Below, in pieces: positions 47,458 through 61,000 of a stretch of DNA of 64,000 nt. The stretch comes from Rhizophagus clarus (lineage: Eukaryota; Glomeromycota; Glomeromycetes; Glomerales; Glomeraceae). The notes under the pieces are model-generated. The model saw only the letters and a program-made list of their open reading frames with translations. It had not been told where the DNA came from and did not search any database. A program made the position numbers and the translations under genes. Position 1 is the first letter of the stretch; each line of letters opens with the position of its first letter. The stretch is from the NCBI GenBank assembly GCA_015698045.1, contig BLAL01000197.1, positions 124,001 through 188,000 of the forward strand, read 5' to 3'.

Positions 47458-50184
47458 ATGCAGGTTGCTGACCATCCAAATGAATATATTAATTGGTTTA
47501 AGAATGCCATTTCTAATGAACTTCTTAAATTGTATGAATACGAAGATTTTCGTCATATTGAAGAGATTGGTAACGGTGCCTATGGAAAGGTCTATCGTGC
47601 GAATTGGAAAAATGTGAAATATTTTGCATTTAAATCATTTAATCTTGACAAAATTAGGAACATTAAAAACGCCGTTTACGAGGTAATTTATGTAATTCAA
47701 ACTATTTAATATTAAATCATTTATTAATAATATCTCATTATTTTTACAAATTTAGTTTAAAATTCATCGTGAAGTCGATTTTCATGAAAATATTATTCGT
47801 TTTTATGGAATTTCAGTCAAAGGTATAAAAATTTGTAAATATTTTGATCGATTTAGTAAATTTATTAATAAATAAATTATTTCTTGAATGTCTAGAAAAA
47901 AATAATTATTTATTGGTAATGGAGTACGCAGATGGTGGTACTCTTCGATCATATTTGAAAAAAAACAAAGCTCTCACTTGGGAATCAAAGTACGAATTGG
48001 CATGTCAATTAGCTAGTGCCGTATCGTGTTTGCATAATGTAGGAATTATGCATCATGATCTGGTAATTTCTATTTTATTATAAACTGGTTATTATTTCTA
48101 ATTTTGACACATTTTATTTAATTTATTATAGCATTCAAAAAACATATTAATTCATCAGAATACTATTAAATTGGCTGATTTCGGGTTATCGAAAAGATTC
48201 AATGAAAATTATGATGATGTATCCGAAATGCACTCATATATATATGGTATACTACCTTATATCGACTCTGAAAAACTTCGTGACAAAGAAAATTATCGAT
48301 CTAATGAAAAGAGCGATATATACAGTGTTGGTGTGCTTTTGTGGGAGATTTCAAGCGGTCGACCGCCGTTTGAAAAAGAACCTGCGATCAGTTTACAATT
48401 GAGAATTGTGTTTGGTCTTAGAGAAACGGCTATTCCTAATACGCCTGAAGACTATAAAAATCTTTATAGTGGTAATTATGTTATTTATGCTTAATAATCT
48501 AATATTTTTAATTATTAAAAAAAATTTTTTTTTTTTTTCCTAGAATGTTGGGATGCAGATCCAAATAAACGCCCAGAAATAAATCAAGTAGTTATTCGAT
48601 TAAAATCATTTGTTCCAGGCGGCGTTCAATCTACGCCTGAAGACTATAAAAATCTTTATAGTGGTAAATATGTTATTTATGCTTAATAATTTTAATATTT
48701 TTAATTATTAAAAAAAAATTTTTTTTTTTTTCCTAGAATGTTGGGATGCAGATCCAAATAAACGCCCAGAAATAAATCAAGTAGTTAATCGATTAGAATC
48801 ATTTGTTCCAGACGGCGTTCAATCAGATGATGGCGATCAATCATCAAGTGAACAAAAATTTAGTGAGGCTGCTTCTTCTCAAATGATTGTTCAAAATTTT
48901 GATAAGACGTATAATATAGAAGTAATGGAATCTATTAATATATTGGAACAAGCGATCAATGAAATTATCTCTATTGTTCATAAGAGTCTAAGCAAAAGAA
49001 AATCAGTTGAAAAAAATATTTTTGATTATCGAAATAATCATAATGTTACTTCACAAAATATTTACGATTGGTTATTAAACAATCAAAACAAACCGGAAAC
49101 CGTTTTTTTACTTGGCTGTTATAATTATTACGGAATCGTAACAAATTTAAATTACAAAAAAGCATTCGAATTATTTGAAGGTGCATCAAAACAAAATTAT
49201 ATGTTAGCACAATATTATGTCGGATTGTGTTACCAATACGGACATGGAATTACAAAGGACAAAGAATTAGCTTTTAAATCTTTTAAAAAAACAGCAAATA
49301 ACGATTTTGCAACTGGGCAATTAAGAGTTGGCACGTATTATAAGAAAAAAAAGGATTTTGAAAAGGCTTTTAGTTGGCATGAAAAGGCTGCAGAAAATGG
49401 AAATCATATAGCACAATTTTATCTTGGGCTCATATATAAAAACGGTCAAGGAATTACTACGGATTATATTAAAGCCTTTGAATTATTTGAGCAATCGGCC
49501 AAAGGAGGATATCCAAACGGGATAGCGATGTTAGGATATTGCTATAGCAATGGGGTAGGGACTCGTATTAATAAAAAAAAAGCAATTGAACTCTATCAAG
49601 AAGCAGCGAGTTTAGGACATAATAGAGCACGATATATCCTTGCGTTGGCTTATAAAGATGGTGAACATTTAAAAAAAAACCACAACAAGGCTTTTGAATT
49701 GGCCAAAAAATCAGCTGAAGGAGGAGATGTAGATGGAATGTTTATGGTGGCATATTGTTATTGTGACGGATTTGGTACCGATATTGACAAGCAAAAAGCA
49801 ATTGAATTTTATCAAAAAGCAGCGAATTTGGGACACAGTAAAGCTCAATATAATCTCGCCATTATGTATGAAAATGGAGAAGGTGTTGAAAAAGATTACA
49901 ACAAAGCTTTCAAGTTATTTGAACAATCTTCTCGAAGAGAAGTAAATGGAATGTATAAGCTGGGATATTTTTATAAAAACGGTATCGGAACTATTGCTAA
50001 CAAACAGATGGCAATCGAATTATATCAAAAAGCGGCTAATCGAGGCCATATTGCAGCAGGATATAATCTAGCCTGTATGTACGAAGGAGGAGGAATTGAA
50101 GATTGTAAGAAAGCAATTGTATTACTTAAAGATCCAATACTAAAATTATTGCAAAGTAAGGATTTCACAATTATGTGCGTTTAA
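47458..50184 (+). CDS. Protein kinase fused to Sel1 repeats, 6 exons
   Basis: Predicted 788-residue protein. Exons: 47458-47682, 47756-47822, 47896-48062, 48132-48471, 48544-48663 and 48737-50184. Kinase motifs are IGNGAYGKVYRA (glycine loop), FAFKSF (ATP Lys), HHDLHSKN (HRD changed to HHD), ADFGLSK (intact DFG), YIDSEKL in place of the APE motif, and SDIYSVGVLLWEISSGRPPF. The final kinase helix region (ECWDADPNKRPEINQVV) is present twice because of a 192 bp tandem duplication. About ten Sel1 repeats of ~36 residues follow (for example AQYYVGLCYQYGHGITKDKE, KAIEFYQKAANLGHSKAQYN), forming a scaffold for protein contacts. Kinase-Sel1 fusions are an expanded type in AMF. HHD and the degenerate APE make kinase activity doubtful. 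The start is the first ATG that keeps the frame; an upstream exon is possible. Confidence 0.82.
48441..48824 (+). repeat. In-frame 192 bp tandem duplication spanning exon-intron-exon
   Basis: The unit ACGCCTGAAGACTATAAAAA ... GGCGTTCAATC occurs at 48441-48632 and again from 48633. Each unit carries the end of one exon, a 72-73 nt intron with near-identical sequence, and the start of the next exon. Because the unit is 64 codons long and both introns keep donor and acceptor, the frame is preserved. Confidence 0.92.
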
Positions 50185-51736
50185 GAACAAATTATTATAT
50201 TTTATCCTATTATGGTTTTTACTTATCTAGAAAATTCTGATTAGTAACGTCCTAATAATTCTTGTATAATTTGTTCATTTGTATATATTTTAGCCAAAAT
50301 CTGTTAATATCATGTGATATTATATAAATTTATTATTAATAAAATTTTTTTTTTTGTGAAAAAGAAACATTTGTGATATCCACCGCAATGTATTAAAATT
50401 ATTATAGTGTAATAGTGTAACGAATTTGCCACTATAAGATAAAGTTTCGATAAATGTGTTGAATATAACTGTTATGCCAAATTTAGATCGATGAGTGTAA
50501 TATAAACTAAAAATTATTTCTGCGAAAGACAATACAATTGTTTCTACTTAAAGTAAATATAATATAATAATTTCAATAGGGTTCATATTTTTTATGCACC
50601 GGCTAACGCAAATGCAAGATTTGTTATATAATGGTGACAAATGACATTTACATTTTATTTACAAAAAAACCTAAGTTTCCTAAAATAAGCATAATTCAGA
50701 AGACGGAAAGCTCAAATCTGCACAAGCTTAAGGGTTGTTGTTGCGGATGCCACCTTGTAATTCTTGGAGTTCAGTGAGAAATAAGTCGTGTATGTTTTAT
50801 TGTACTGCTGATATAGATTTTAATGGCGTGTAATTTTTAAATATTTGTAAATGAAGCTGCTATCACCGAAAGTCACGTGATCAGCGACGCTTTTTGATTT
50901 GATGTGAAAATAAGATCGTATCAGATGTCAATCGCTCCTTAATAATAATGAAGTTTGAACATTTTTCCCTATTGAATCGCGAAAATATATTCATTTGGGT
51001 TGTCAAATACGAGAAACTTAAAACTTCGCTTTTTTTAATTACAAAAAGATGTACTTTTAATGAGTAAATCAGTTTTTCTACTAAATATGTCACACTTAAA
51101 TCGAGTTAAGATCTCTTTGGACTTTAACTACAGTATTTATAGCATGAAACAAAAAAACCACCAAAAACATAACAACTGAAGATCAAGACTTACTAATGTT
51201 CTATTAATATATTTGACGAATTAATGGATTGGCATAAAAATCTGTAAATTAATTAACATCAAGATTGCAAGTTTCAGTCCTTTATGACACATGATATTGG
51301 CATTATTTAAAGAAAGGATGTTTTTCTTTCATATGCGAAAAACAAATACATTATAGGTGTAATCGCAAACCAACCCCGAATTTGGAAAAGTTATTTTAAT
51401 CGAGGATCATATTCGCATCGCTTATAGATTCCTTTTGGACTTTTTGCAGAATTCGTCGTACATGTCATTGTCTCGTTCGATAATGTAAACGATGGAATTT
51501 TACATCTGTGATTCAATCTTAAAAAATGTACTATTGTGATATTTCGAAATGAATTTATGATGCAAACTACCGAATCTCATAATATGATAATAATTAACAC
51601 AAATTTTATTTTGTTTTGTATATGCATATGCATTTGACAGTATCTGGACTCTAATTACTTTGATAATTGGCTAGTCATCTGAAATAACTTGAACTTAAAC
51701 AAAATTTGTACCTAGCTACGAATACCGTATCTAAAG
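50185..51736. other. Convergent intergenic region
   Basis: AT-rich 3' flanks of the kinase-Sel1 gene (+) and the large P-loop gene (-). ORFs at 50320-50532 and 50881-51093 have no recognisable features. Confidence 0.5.
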
Positions 51737-54700
51737 CTACTTATTATTAAATCTTCTTAATCTAGCCTCTTTCATCGCTTGAACATCAGGTTTTAATTTT
51801 TGTTCCTCCATTTGCTTTTCAATATTCTCGGAAATTGTTGCACGTTTCGTCAATTCAATAGCTCGAATTTTTCCAATTCTATAACAATTATGTAGTTCTT
51901 GATTTGTAATTTCTGCTTTAACAGTGGTAGTATTAGTATTTATTTGGTTTATGACTCGATTGACCAGGAATTTAATCCGATTAATTCCATTCTCGTCAAA
52001 AGACAACGTGGCTGAGAATTCACCAATCACATTTGCTGGCCGAAAATCATTGGTGGTCATAACCTTTTTTGATACTCCAAGGGATACACCACTACATTCG
52101 GATAGATTCCAAAGGAGGATCAATGCCTCATCTCGCACATCAAATATAGCCTCGCGAAAGTTTAATGAATTATCAGGATCAACTTTAGAAGCATGATCAG
52201 ATAGGGTGCGTGGAATGGATATTAGAGTTATAAGGTTTTGCCAATTGATAAGGCCAATACGTTGGATCATTTCATCAGCCAGAATTTCTGAGGAATGCGT
52301 GTCATTAGAGGAAGGAAGAGAATGAATCATACTTTGTCCAGATGTTGTGTTTGTTGACGAACCAAAAATAATGGATGGGCCTTGTATGTCTTTATTTTTA
52401 TCTTTTTTAGCCATCATCCAGTGAATTCGATTCAATAACCTCAAGAATGCTCGTGTGTTATAGACGATTGAAATCTGATTTGACTCGGCGAATTCCTTGT
52501 TTTCATTTTCTAAATCATGTTTCCAAAGAGTATTTATACAAAGGTCCATCATTCGAAAGGTCATAATTCGGAGCATATTTCGTTCATAAACAGGCATTTG
52601 GTCCAAAGATAAAGCTTGAATTCGAGAATTATGAGGAGCGAATAATAAGTTATTAATATATTGTGTATAACGACGAACTTTGTCTGAACAGAGACATTCT
52701 TTTTGATCTTTGGATTTCAAACCACGCAAAAATTCTTGTAAAACAGGTTTAAAACATCTTTGTGAAAGTAATTCCATGCGAACTTCTCCATATTCTTCAT
52801 CTTCGATCCTTTCCTTCTTTTTATTAATATCCGCTATAGTCATCGGTTGTCGGGAAGATGATGTAGTTACTTGGCTTTTCTTAACTTGTCGACGTTTCTT
52901 CATAATATTTTCAGCAAACATTAAGGTATTTACGAAGCGAACTGCATATGAATGAGATTTTTTAGATGCTTCATCATATGGTAAATTTTTTAGAAAACTG
53001 AGGACGCTAGAAAGAGTATTTTCAATAAGGTTTTGAGTACATTCATCATCTTGGAGACTAGCAATTCGTTGTAAAAACAACCATCTGTAATTATGAACCT
53101 TTTCGTGATAGTCTTGTAACGTCTCAATAGGCGAATCTGGGAGAAAGACATTGATCGATCCTTCACTGTCAAAGATGTATTTAGAGACGTAAAGGGCAAT
53201 ACCAGTGTTCAACCGTTCTAATGCAACACTAACAATAGCAAACTGTTGATGTTCAGGTAGAACCGAGAAAGGTTCATTGTAAGACGATGTTACGGCCGAA
53301 CTTATCGAAATTTTGATTTGTTTGTTAACAAAATTCGTAATATCTTTCAGAAATTTTTCAGTGTTAGTTGACTTTCGCTTCTCTGCAGCTTCCCTAATAT
53401 ACTGTTTCGAATATTCCATTATCCCATAATAAGTCATTTGCTTAAGTTGATAATATTGTTCCTCATTCAATTGTAACGATGAAGTTTGACTTGACATGTC
53501 GTCAATTGAAGGATTAATTATCACCGGAAGATAAGGTTCAGTCTCAAGAAAGTTAAGAAGACAATTGAGAACATGAAAGTGGAATCGAGGTTTGTTAGCA
53601 GATGATTTGAGACAATACAACGCACGCTCCAGTATTTGCCACTCAATAAGTTCCAATTTAAAACCGCAAGAGTTGGCAAATGATAAAAAGTTCCAGCAGT
53701 GCCAATGAACATTGTAAATAACGGGAGTGTTTAAGATTTCAAGTATATTATACGTCTTGATACAAAGCTTTATCCATGCATGCTCGAGGACTTTAGGAGT
53801 TGAACAATTGCGGATCAGTGTTAGGCCATGAAGACCCCAAGATATCAAATTTTCTTTTATCTCTAAATTAGTTTCTGTTTTCGAACTAGGGATTTAAAAT
53901 AAATTAAATATGGTGTACTCGTAAAAATTTGATTGCAAAAAAAAAAAATCGTCTTACCTTTCAAGAAGACACTTTGCAATTTCAATGTTTAATTTTATGC
54001 TAATGGTAGGATCTCGTTTGTCAACAGATTTATTCATTTCAATATCCAATCGTTTCTTAAAGTCTTCACGTATTGCTTTAAAATTCGTTTCTAATGCTGA
54101 ACCTTGAGTTGCTGACTAATTGAAGTTGGATTAATAAGTTAAATAGTAAGTACGAACGCTTATTGAAGAAGGTAACATAGTGTTTATATTTGTTCTTACG
54201 TTTTTGACAAGCTTGTTTACTGATTCAATGTATTCTTGGATTAAACCTCCTGTTTGATCATCAGCTTCTTTGATCGTCTCATAATTAATAAAATCAGAAA
54301 CACTCTGAGTAAGTACACTATTCGTCATAATTTCATTAAAAAGATGTTTCCAATTTGCTTCAATTCTATTGTAAAAAGGTTCCAAATTTCTATTAGCTAT
54401 AGATTCACCAGCAGTAATTCCCGCCATACTAGCTTGCACACTTATAGAAAGTCCATGAGGCTCAGTTTCATCCTTAATGCGCTTTAATATTGCCGAAGGA
54501 AATGCAAATTCGTCATTTGCAAGAGTTCGTTTGGTTATCATTTCTTCGGGAATGTACTTCCAGACGAATGCTTTAGAGTCTTGGAATCCGTGTGTAAATG
54601 TTATTTTGTCATAATCGTCACCGCTTGATTGGGAAGAAAATAAGTTGTTTTTATCTAAATTCATTTCTTCACACTGTTGTTTTGTACCGCGAACTAGAAC

Positions 54701-56768
54701 AGTGAGCATTGATGGTCCAAATGTTTGAATTGTATTGGACCACAATAGTTGGAGCTTTGCCTTTGTATGAATATAATTAGTAAGCATTTCAGAAAACATA
54801 GACCGATCACCTTCTTCCTTTTGAGGAATTGCAGTGTGAATGACTAAATGACATGAAGCCATATAGGTAAAGAATTCAAGTAGATATCCTGAAAGCTGTT
54901 AAAAAAACACGTATTATTAAAGAAATTAATAATATAAATAAAAATATTGTAAAAGATTGAAATATCATTACAAGATTGCCAGCTTCAGCTATGGAAGAAT
55001 CTGCAATATCACAGCAATCCAGAAGTATTAAGTCATGTTTTTTCAGAACGTACATCATTACACCGATTGGTAATAATGACTTTGCCATTTGTTCTTCAGT
55101 CAAAAAGTATCCTAATTCGAATAAAAGACTATGGATTGCTGTAGTACGTCCAGATTTTTTTGTACCAACGAATCCGATGACTTTTGTTTTATGGGGAAAA
55201 GCTGGCCATCCATTTGGGTCTGAAAAGACATATTTTTGTTCATCTGCATCCCAACAGATTATCGGATGAGGTTTAACTGTTAAATGTGAGCTCGCTTCAT
55301 TTACTGTTTCATGTTTATTCGGATTCTTTACGAAATATTGATTATCTTGATTAGATAGAGACAAATCGGGACTTCTATTATTTATAGATTTGAATTTCCC
55401 TTTTCTACCAGGATTTTGGCTATCCTTATTGGTCGAAAATGATGAAGTAACGGGTAAATTGCTATTTGAATGAGCATAAACGTGCACGTATTCAGGATTG
55501 GTTGGAGTTTGGTCAGCACCATGACCGGTCTCATCTGCAATACCAATATAATTATATCTTTCATTTTGAGATCGGAAAGTTTCTATTGCATCTCTCGTAG
55601 AGTAAATTTTTGCACCTTCGTTCCATGAACGTGACTCATTGATGGTCTTATCACGAGTATTTGGAGTATTTGGAGTATTTTGTTTTGCTTTATCATCATT
55701 CGTACTATCATTATCTTTGATATCGCAATCATTATCAGAATCGAGATCGACATAACTCGGATCAATTCCAAATGGCTTAATAAAGTGCTCTTCCACTTTC
55801 TCTCTATTATTATTTAACGAGCCAATAAAATTTTGTTCAACCTCATTTCTGATGTTTAACCCTTCCTTGTCCATCTTGGCAAGTCTATAAATATGTTTGT
55901 CTTCTTTTTCAGTACTATCACGATAATTGATACCGGATTGAACGAATGAAACCGTTGTAGATTCAAACGCACCCATTAACACAGTAAGAACATAACTCTT
56001 AGAAGTTCTATTTATCTTCACTTTTTGGTTCTTAATAATAACTTGTTTTACCGAATCAATGCCTACGTTAGTCGCAATATTCTTACAAAAGTCAAGCGCA
56101 ATATATAATTTGGGTTGCTTTGCACGCCAGTTTTTAAGATGGTTGGACAAATTGTCAACAAATTCGGATTTATCCAGTCGCGATTTGGTTTTTTGATACA
56201 AATTTGCATAGGATTTGGCAATCTTTTCATATTTTTTTTCAAATCCAATGCTTATTCCATAGGACAATATGCTGGAAAAGAATATATCACGAAAATCTTT
56301 AAATGTTAATGGTTTTTTGCTTTTATCACAATAATTCCTAAATACAATTGATGAACTGGAACCAATGAAAGTTCTGACAATTTTTTCCAAGCAATCCAAC
56401 TTAATTATTTTATTTACATAATGTCCAGCAACTTCACTTGATAATGTTGAAATTAAACCAGTAAATGCACCTTTAAATATTTCTTTAAGCCACTCATCCC
56501 ATCCTAAATCATCATTAAAGAGACAGGCAAGAACGCCAGAACATCCGGCTGAAATAAACATAGTACTAATGGAACCACAAGAAAAACCAAAAAAAGAGAT
56601 AGGTATAGGAAATCCACAGTAAGACATAGCCAATCCAATGACTATTTATATAATAAGATTAAACAAGAATTAATAAAGTATTGTAAAAATTTGAATTTAA
56701 TTTGTTTACATACCAATAAAGGCAACAGAAAATGTGAGGCTTAATACTTTTGAGAGGGATGCAACCAT
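51737..56768 (-). CDS. Large P-loop NTPase-like protein with remote SMG9-like features, 5 exons
   Basis: Predicted 1575-residue protein. Minus-strand exons: 56768-56714, 56641-54972, 54895-54200, 54115-53958 and 53885-51737; phases agree. The N-terminus (MVASLSKVLSLTFSVAFI, then FFGFSCGSISTMFISAGCSG) is hydrophobic and Gly-rich and may insert in a membrane. A disordered Asn/Asp/Ser-rich linker follows. Residues near 480-620 hold a nucleotide-binding-like domain: GFVGTKKSGRTTAI (Walker-A-like, with Arg in place of the usual Lys), LILLDCCDIADSS (Walker-B-like) and, across intron 2, FFTYMASCHLVIHTA. The order of a degenerate P-loop, LLDxx and a CHLVI strand resembles SMG9, a regulator of the SMG1 kinase in nonsense-mediated decay. 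This is a weak, remote resemblance. The C-terminal ~700 residues are mostly helical and unrecognised. A dynamin- or GBP-like GTPase is an alternative. Confidence 0.6.
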
Positions 56769-57941
56769 AATTGCTGGTTCTAAATGCGAATTCTTTAAAC
56801 GACAATAATCTTTATCTAGAAGTAAATTTCAAGAATAATTTACAAAGTAAAATTCTTCAAGAAATATATTTATAGTGATTCAATTAATCTGGTAATTCGT
56901 TCTAATTAATAAAAAATAAATTAATTGTTTCCGAATACGGTAGTTTACTCGTACTACTATGTTCTATGTGGAATTTTTTAACGTGAGAATGATGTCATTA
57001 TTATACGCGCATCATGAATATTTAAATACGCTGCTTCTAGAATCCAAATTTTATTTGTAATATTAAAAATTTATAATTTTAAGAAATTGAAAATTTTGAT
57101 TCATTACTTTCAACTTTATTACAGATTCAATTTAGTGATGATTTTGAAAATTTCTCAAAAAAAAAAAATTCTATTTCTTACAAATTATTCCAATTGTTCA
57201 AATAAATATTATATTTTATGAAACTGATAAAAATATTACAAGAAGTATTTGAACAATTAAATGAGTTTTCATACTTTAATATCGTTCATTTTGTTTAATA
57301 AATTGTTAATAACTTTATTTTATATAAACCAATTGAATCATTACGATTATTATTACAAAAATCCAACAATTGGAAAATGTGTTTTTGAACATTTAAATGA
57401 TCAACCTAATGATAGGTTGGCAGAAAATTAATTCTTTTTTTATTTCCCTTACCAGATTAGTGTATTGAAATTATCTCTATTGTAATACCGATTTAAACAT
57501 TTGGATAATTCTCAGTATATTTTGTTTAAAAAAATTAGTTATTAAAAAACAAGATAATTTCAAGAAATTAATTGGCTAGTTCAATTTAATAATTGTCGGT
57601 TTAATGTGTTCTTCAGAATATAGGTGAAATTCATGTACTAATTTACACAAATTATAAGGTATTTTAACTGATAATTCCACAACCAAATAATAGATCAGAA
57701 AATTTTAAGCCTGTTTCCGCCATTTATTGGACCGATCCCAATAAGGATTGTCTTTTCGTATAGTCGCCTATTGACATTTTAACAAAAAATTCATGGTTTT
57801 CTTTAAACCATTTTTTTAAGGCCTAATATTAACAAAATTTAATCATAAGATAACTAATTTATGTAAAATAGACGGTCTAAAACATTTATTTATGTAATAT
57901 TATAAATATAAAATGACAGCAAAGCTACACTACTATTTTTC

Positions 57942-57980
<39 letters not shown>

Positions 57981-58009
57981 TAAATTAATAAAATTTAGAA
58001 TTAGAATTT
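56769..58009. other. Intergenic between two large minus-strand genes
   Basis: About 1.2 kb of AT-rich DNA. It contains the longest T-run/A-run tract of the window (about 57941-57980), only 30 nt past the stop codon of the RNF213-like gene. No gene seen. Confidence 0.5.
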
Positions 58010-61000
58010 CTACATGTCATCAAATTTATTATATTTATTAGGTTTACGTCGTTCATTTTTTTTCTTGATTGGCACACTTTTAATAGTGGTAGGTCTAGGT
58101 CCCATTTGATTGTTATTTGGACTGGTGATTGGTTTGTTGATACTAGCCTGTTCCTGTTTTCTCCTCGTTTGCTTTAAAAAATTAATGAACAAAATATATT
58201 ATTAATTAAAATAAAGATCATATATTTATATATTTGTTAAATTTTCTTACCTCAATCTTATTCATTGTAAACGCATAAGCATAATATGTATTAGCCACAA
58301 ATAAATTTTCTGGAAACAATTCATCAATAAGTTCTTCTGAAATTGTAGACGGCCAAAAATTCAATGTACTATCTTGTAAGTAAACAGATAATGGATCCTT
58401 TTCTTTTTGATTTTCTAAAGTTAAAAATCGTAACATGAATCGTTTTAAAGCTAAAGCAAACGCTTCTGCTGGTATAGCTTTTTTCATTGTAGTTTGCTGT
58501 TCAAAATCTACGGAATTAATAATTGCCTTCTCCATATCTGCTGAAAGGTTTTCTTTATATTTTTCATGAATATATCTAATCTTAATATCGGCAACTTGTT
58601 CTTCAACGAGCTCATATAAAGACACTAAATGTTTAAGTCGTAAATTAACATTTAAAATTTTAGCGAATCCTTCATGTTCAGATAATGATGATAATTTCAT
58701 CCATTGTGAAACATAATCTTTAATTGGTTTTTCTCTATCTCCAACTGCAGTACGTTTGACGAAACATAAAAGAATCTCTAATGATGATAAAATTTCCGAC
58801 GCGTTATCTAGAACTGATTCCGAAGCATGTCGTAAACCGGAATTTCTATAGAATCCTAAATCATTCATCTTTTCAACCGGAATTGGCTCTTGAGTTATTA
58901 AATTCTTAATATCACTAAGAATTCTCATATATCCTTGGAATAACTCCATATGATATGGGAAAGGTTCTAGATACAATTGTGAATCTGGTTGAGTTTCTAT
59001 ATAAACTTTTTCAAATACTAAAATATTTGCCAATTCCGCTTCAATTTTTGTCAAATCATAAACAATATCCTCTCCTCTTGCAATTGCCAAGTTTCTTTGA
59101 CTATATGTAAGAATATCATCATCCCATTCAAAATTTATGATATTTACGGAGCGAACATAATCAAGATACATAGGTTGAAGGCAATATCCATTGGGTATTT
59201 CTGGTTTTGTTTTTGAAGTTGGTGATTCGAAATCAAATGTTGGCTCATCTAGAAATTTGAGAGATTTACAAGTTCCAGGTGGAATTTCAATAACTTCTTG
59301 TAAAAATTTATTTTGTATATTAATTAAATAGTATAAAATAGCGCATAAGAAAATTCCTGAATCTTTCTGCTCCACCAAACCAAAAACAACTGGTGAGTCG
59401 TCTCCAATAACTGGTTTATCATCGGGAAGTTCATGACATTGATATCGATCTACGGAGGATATTACTGTATTCCAACCAAGTTTAAAGCCATCAAAAGCGG
59501 TTTTTAAATTATTGAAAACTTCTTCATTATTACCATCATTAGATTCTCTATTAATAAATTTTATGAAGCTCATTTCTCCTGCATCTTGTCTTGTTAACTG
59601 ATATCCAAGTTTGGAATGTAAAATTTGAACAAACTTCACTATAGGTAAAAGATGTTTGAGTAACTTTAATTGCTGAGAATATTTGAAAAATACTGAGAGG
59701 AATGGAAAGTTGCTGTTTCTTGTCGTATCACTCATATAATAAGCGCGGAAACCGTCGAAACTAATTGTTCCAATCGTTCTCCATAAGTTTGGTAAATTTT
59801 CACTTCGATATCGTTGATCCATTACTAAAGTCTGATTGATTTCATTTTCAATTAAGCTGCCTTTTTGATTTTTGTTTAGAGCTTCGCTTAATTTCATACG
59901 ATAATTAGTTGCAGTTTCAGTTATATTTTTAATTAGTGGTGTGATATAATTAGTGAATTCTGTTTCCCATTTTTCACGTTCAGCAGATGTTGTTACTTGT
60001 TGATTCGATAATGGTTTTTCAATCATCAAAGAAATTAATGAATGGAACATTAACGCCAAATTCTGATTAGAATTAAAAATTTTTTATTAGTTAACATACT
60101 TTAATAAGACATAATATGTATATCATATTACATACCGCATCTGAGCAATTAAGAAGGTTTTTCAGCGTTTCCCAATCATTTCGAATATGGTCCATGCAAT
60201 AGTTTTCAGAATCTGTGGCAGTTTGATCATTTTTTTGAAGAAAAACAAGAGCAGGTTGAGGTGCAGAAGCTCCAATAAGAACATGAACAATTAAATGTAA
60301 AATACGATACGATGTAGGTGTCATATATCTGAAGGAATGATACAAATTTTGATTAACTGGTTCTCCAATGTATCCTGTTTGATCGTTTGCATCTAATTGA
60401 GCGATTGGTTTATTATCAAGCATAGTATTTCCTTCTGCTGCTTGATGATTTGCTCCACCGATCGTATTTCCACACTCTGGACATTTACTAGTAATAACAG
60501 CTCCACCACAATTTGCGATGAGATATTTATATCCGCACTTACAAGAATATCTTGTAAGTTTGTTGGTATTTGTCTTTTCGGTAATAGCAACTGCGTTTAA
60601 TACTATTGATTCTATGTCAGAAATACATGATAAGATAAACGAATTCTGACATTCTAGTAGTTTGTGTAAATACATTGCCAGTTGAGAAGAATTCGGTTCA
60701 ATTGATGCATGAAATATGACGATATGTGCAATAACGGATTTTATAAGCAATTCGGTATTACTTATTTCCGAGCTATTGATTTTAAGGAGAGGTTGTTTGT
60801 TCTGCAAGATATTTATTGCAATTGTTTTATATAAATCTGGTAAATTTGTTGCAACAAGTTCTTTGATCAAGAACTTAGCTGTTTGATCTTCTGAATGCTG
60901 CCATTCTCTTGAAGCTCTCAAAGCATGAAGACGTACAAAGAAAAGTCCCATAAAAGACAATTTTGCCGTCAAAGTCACATTTTGATTCATGTTTTGGATA

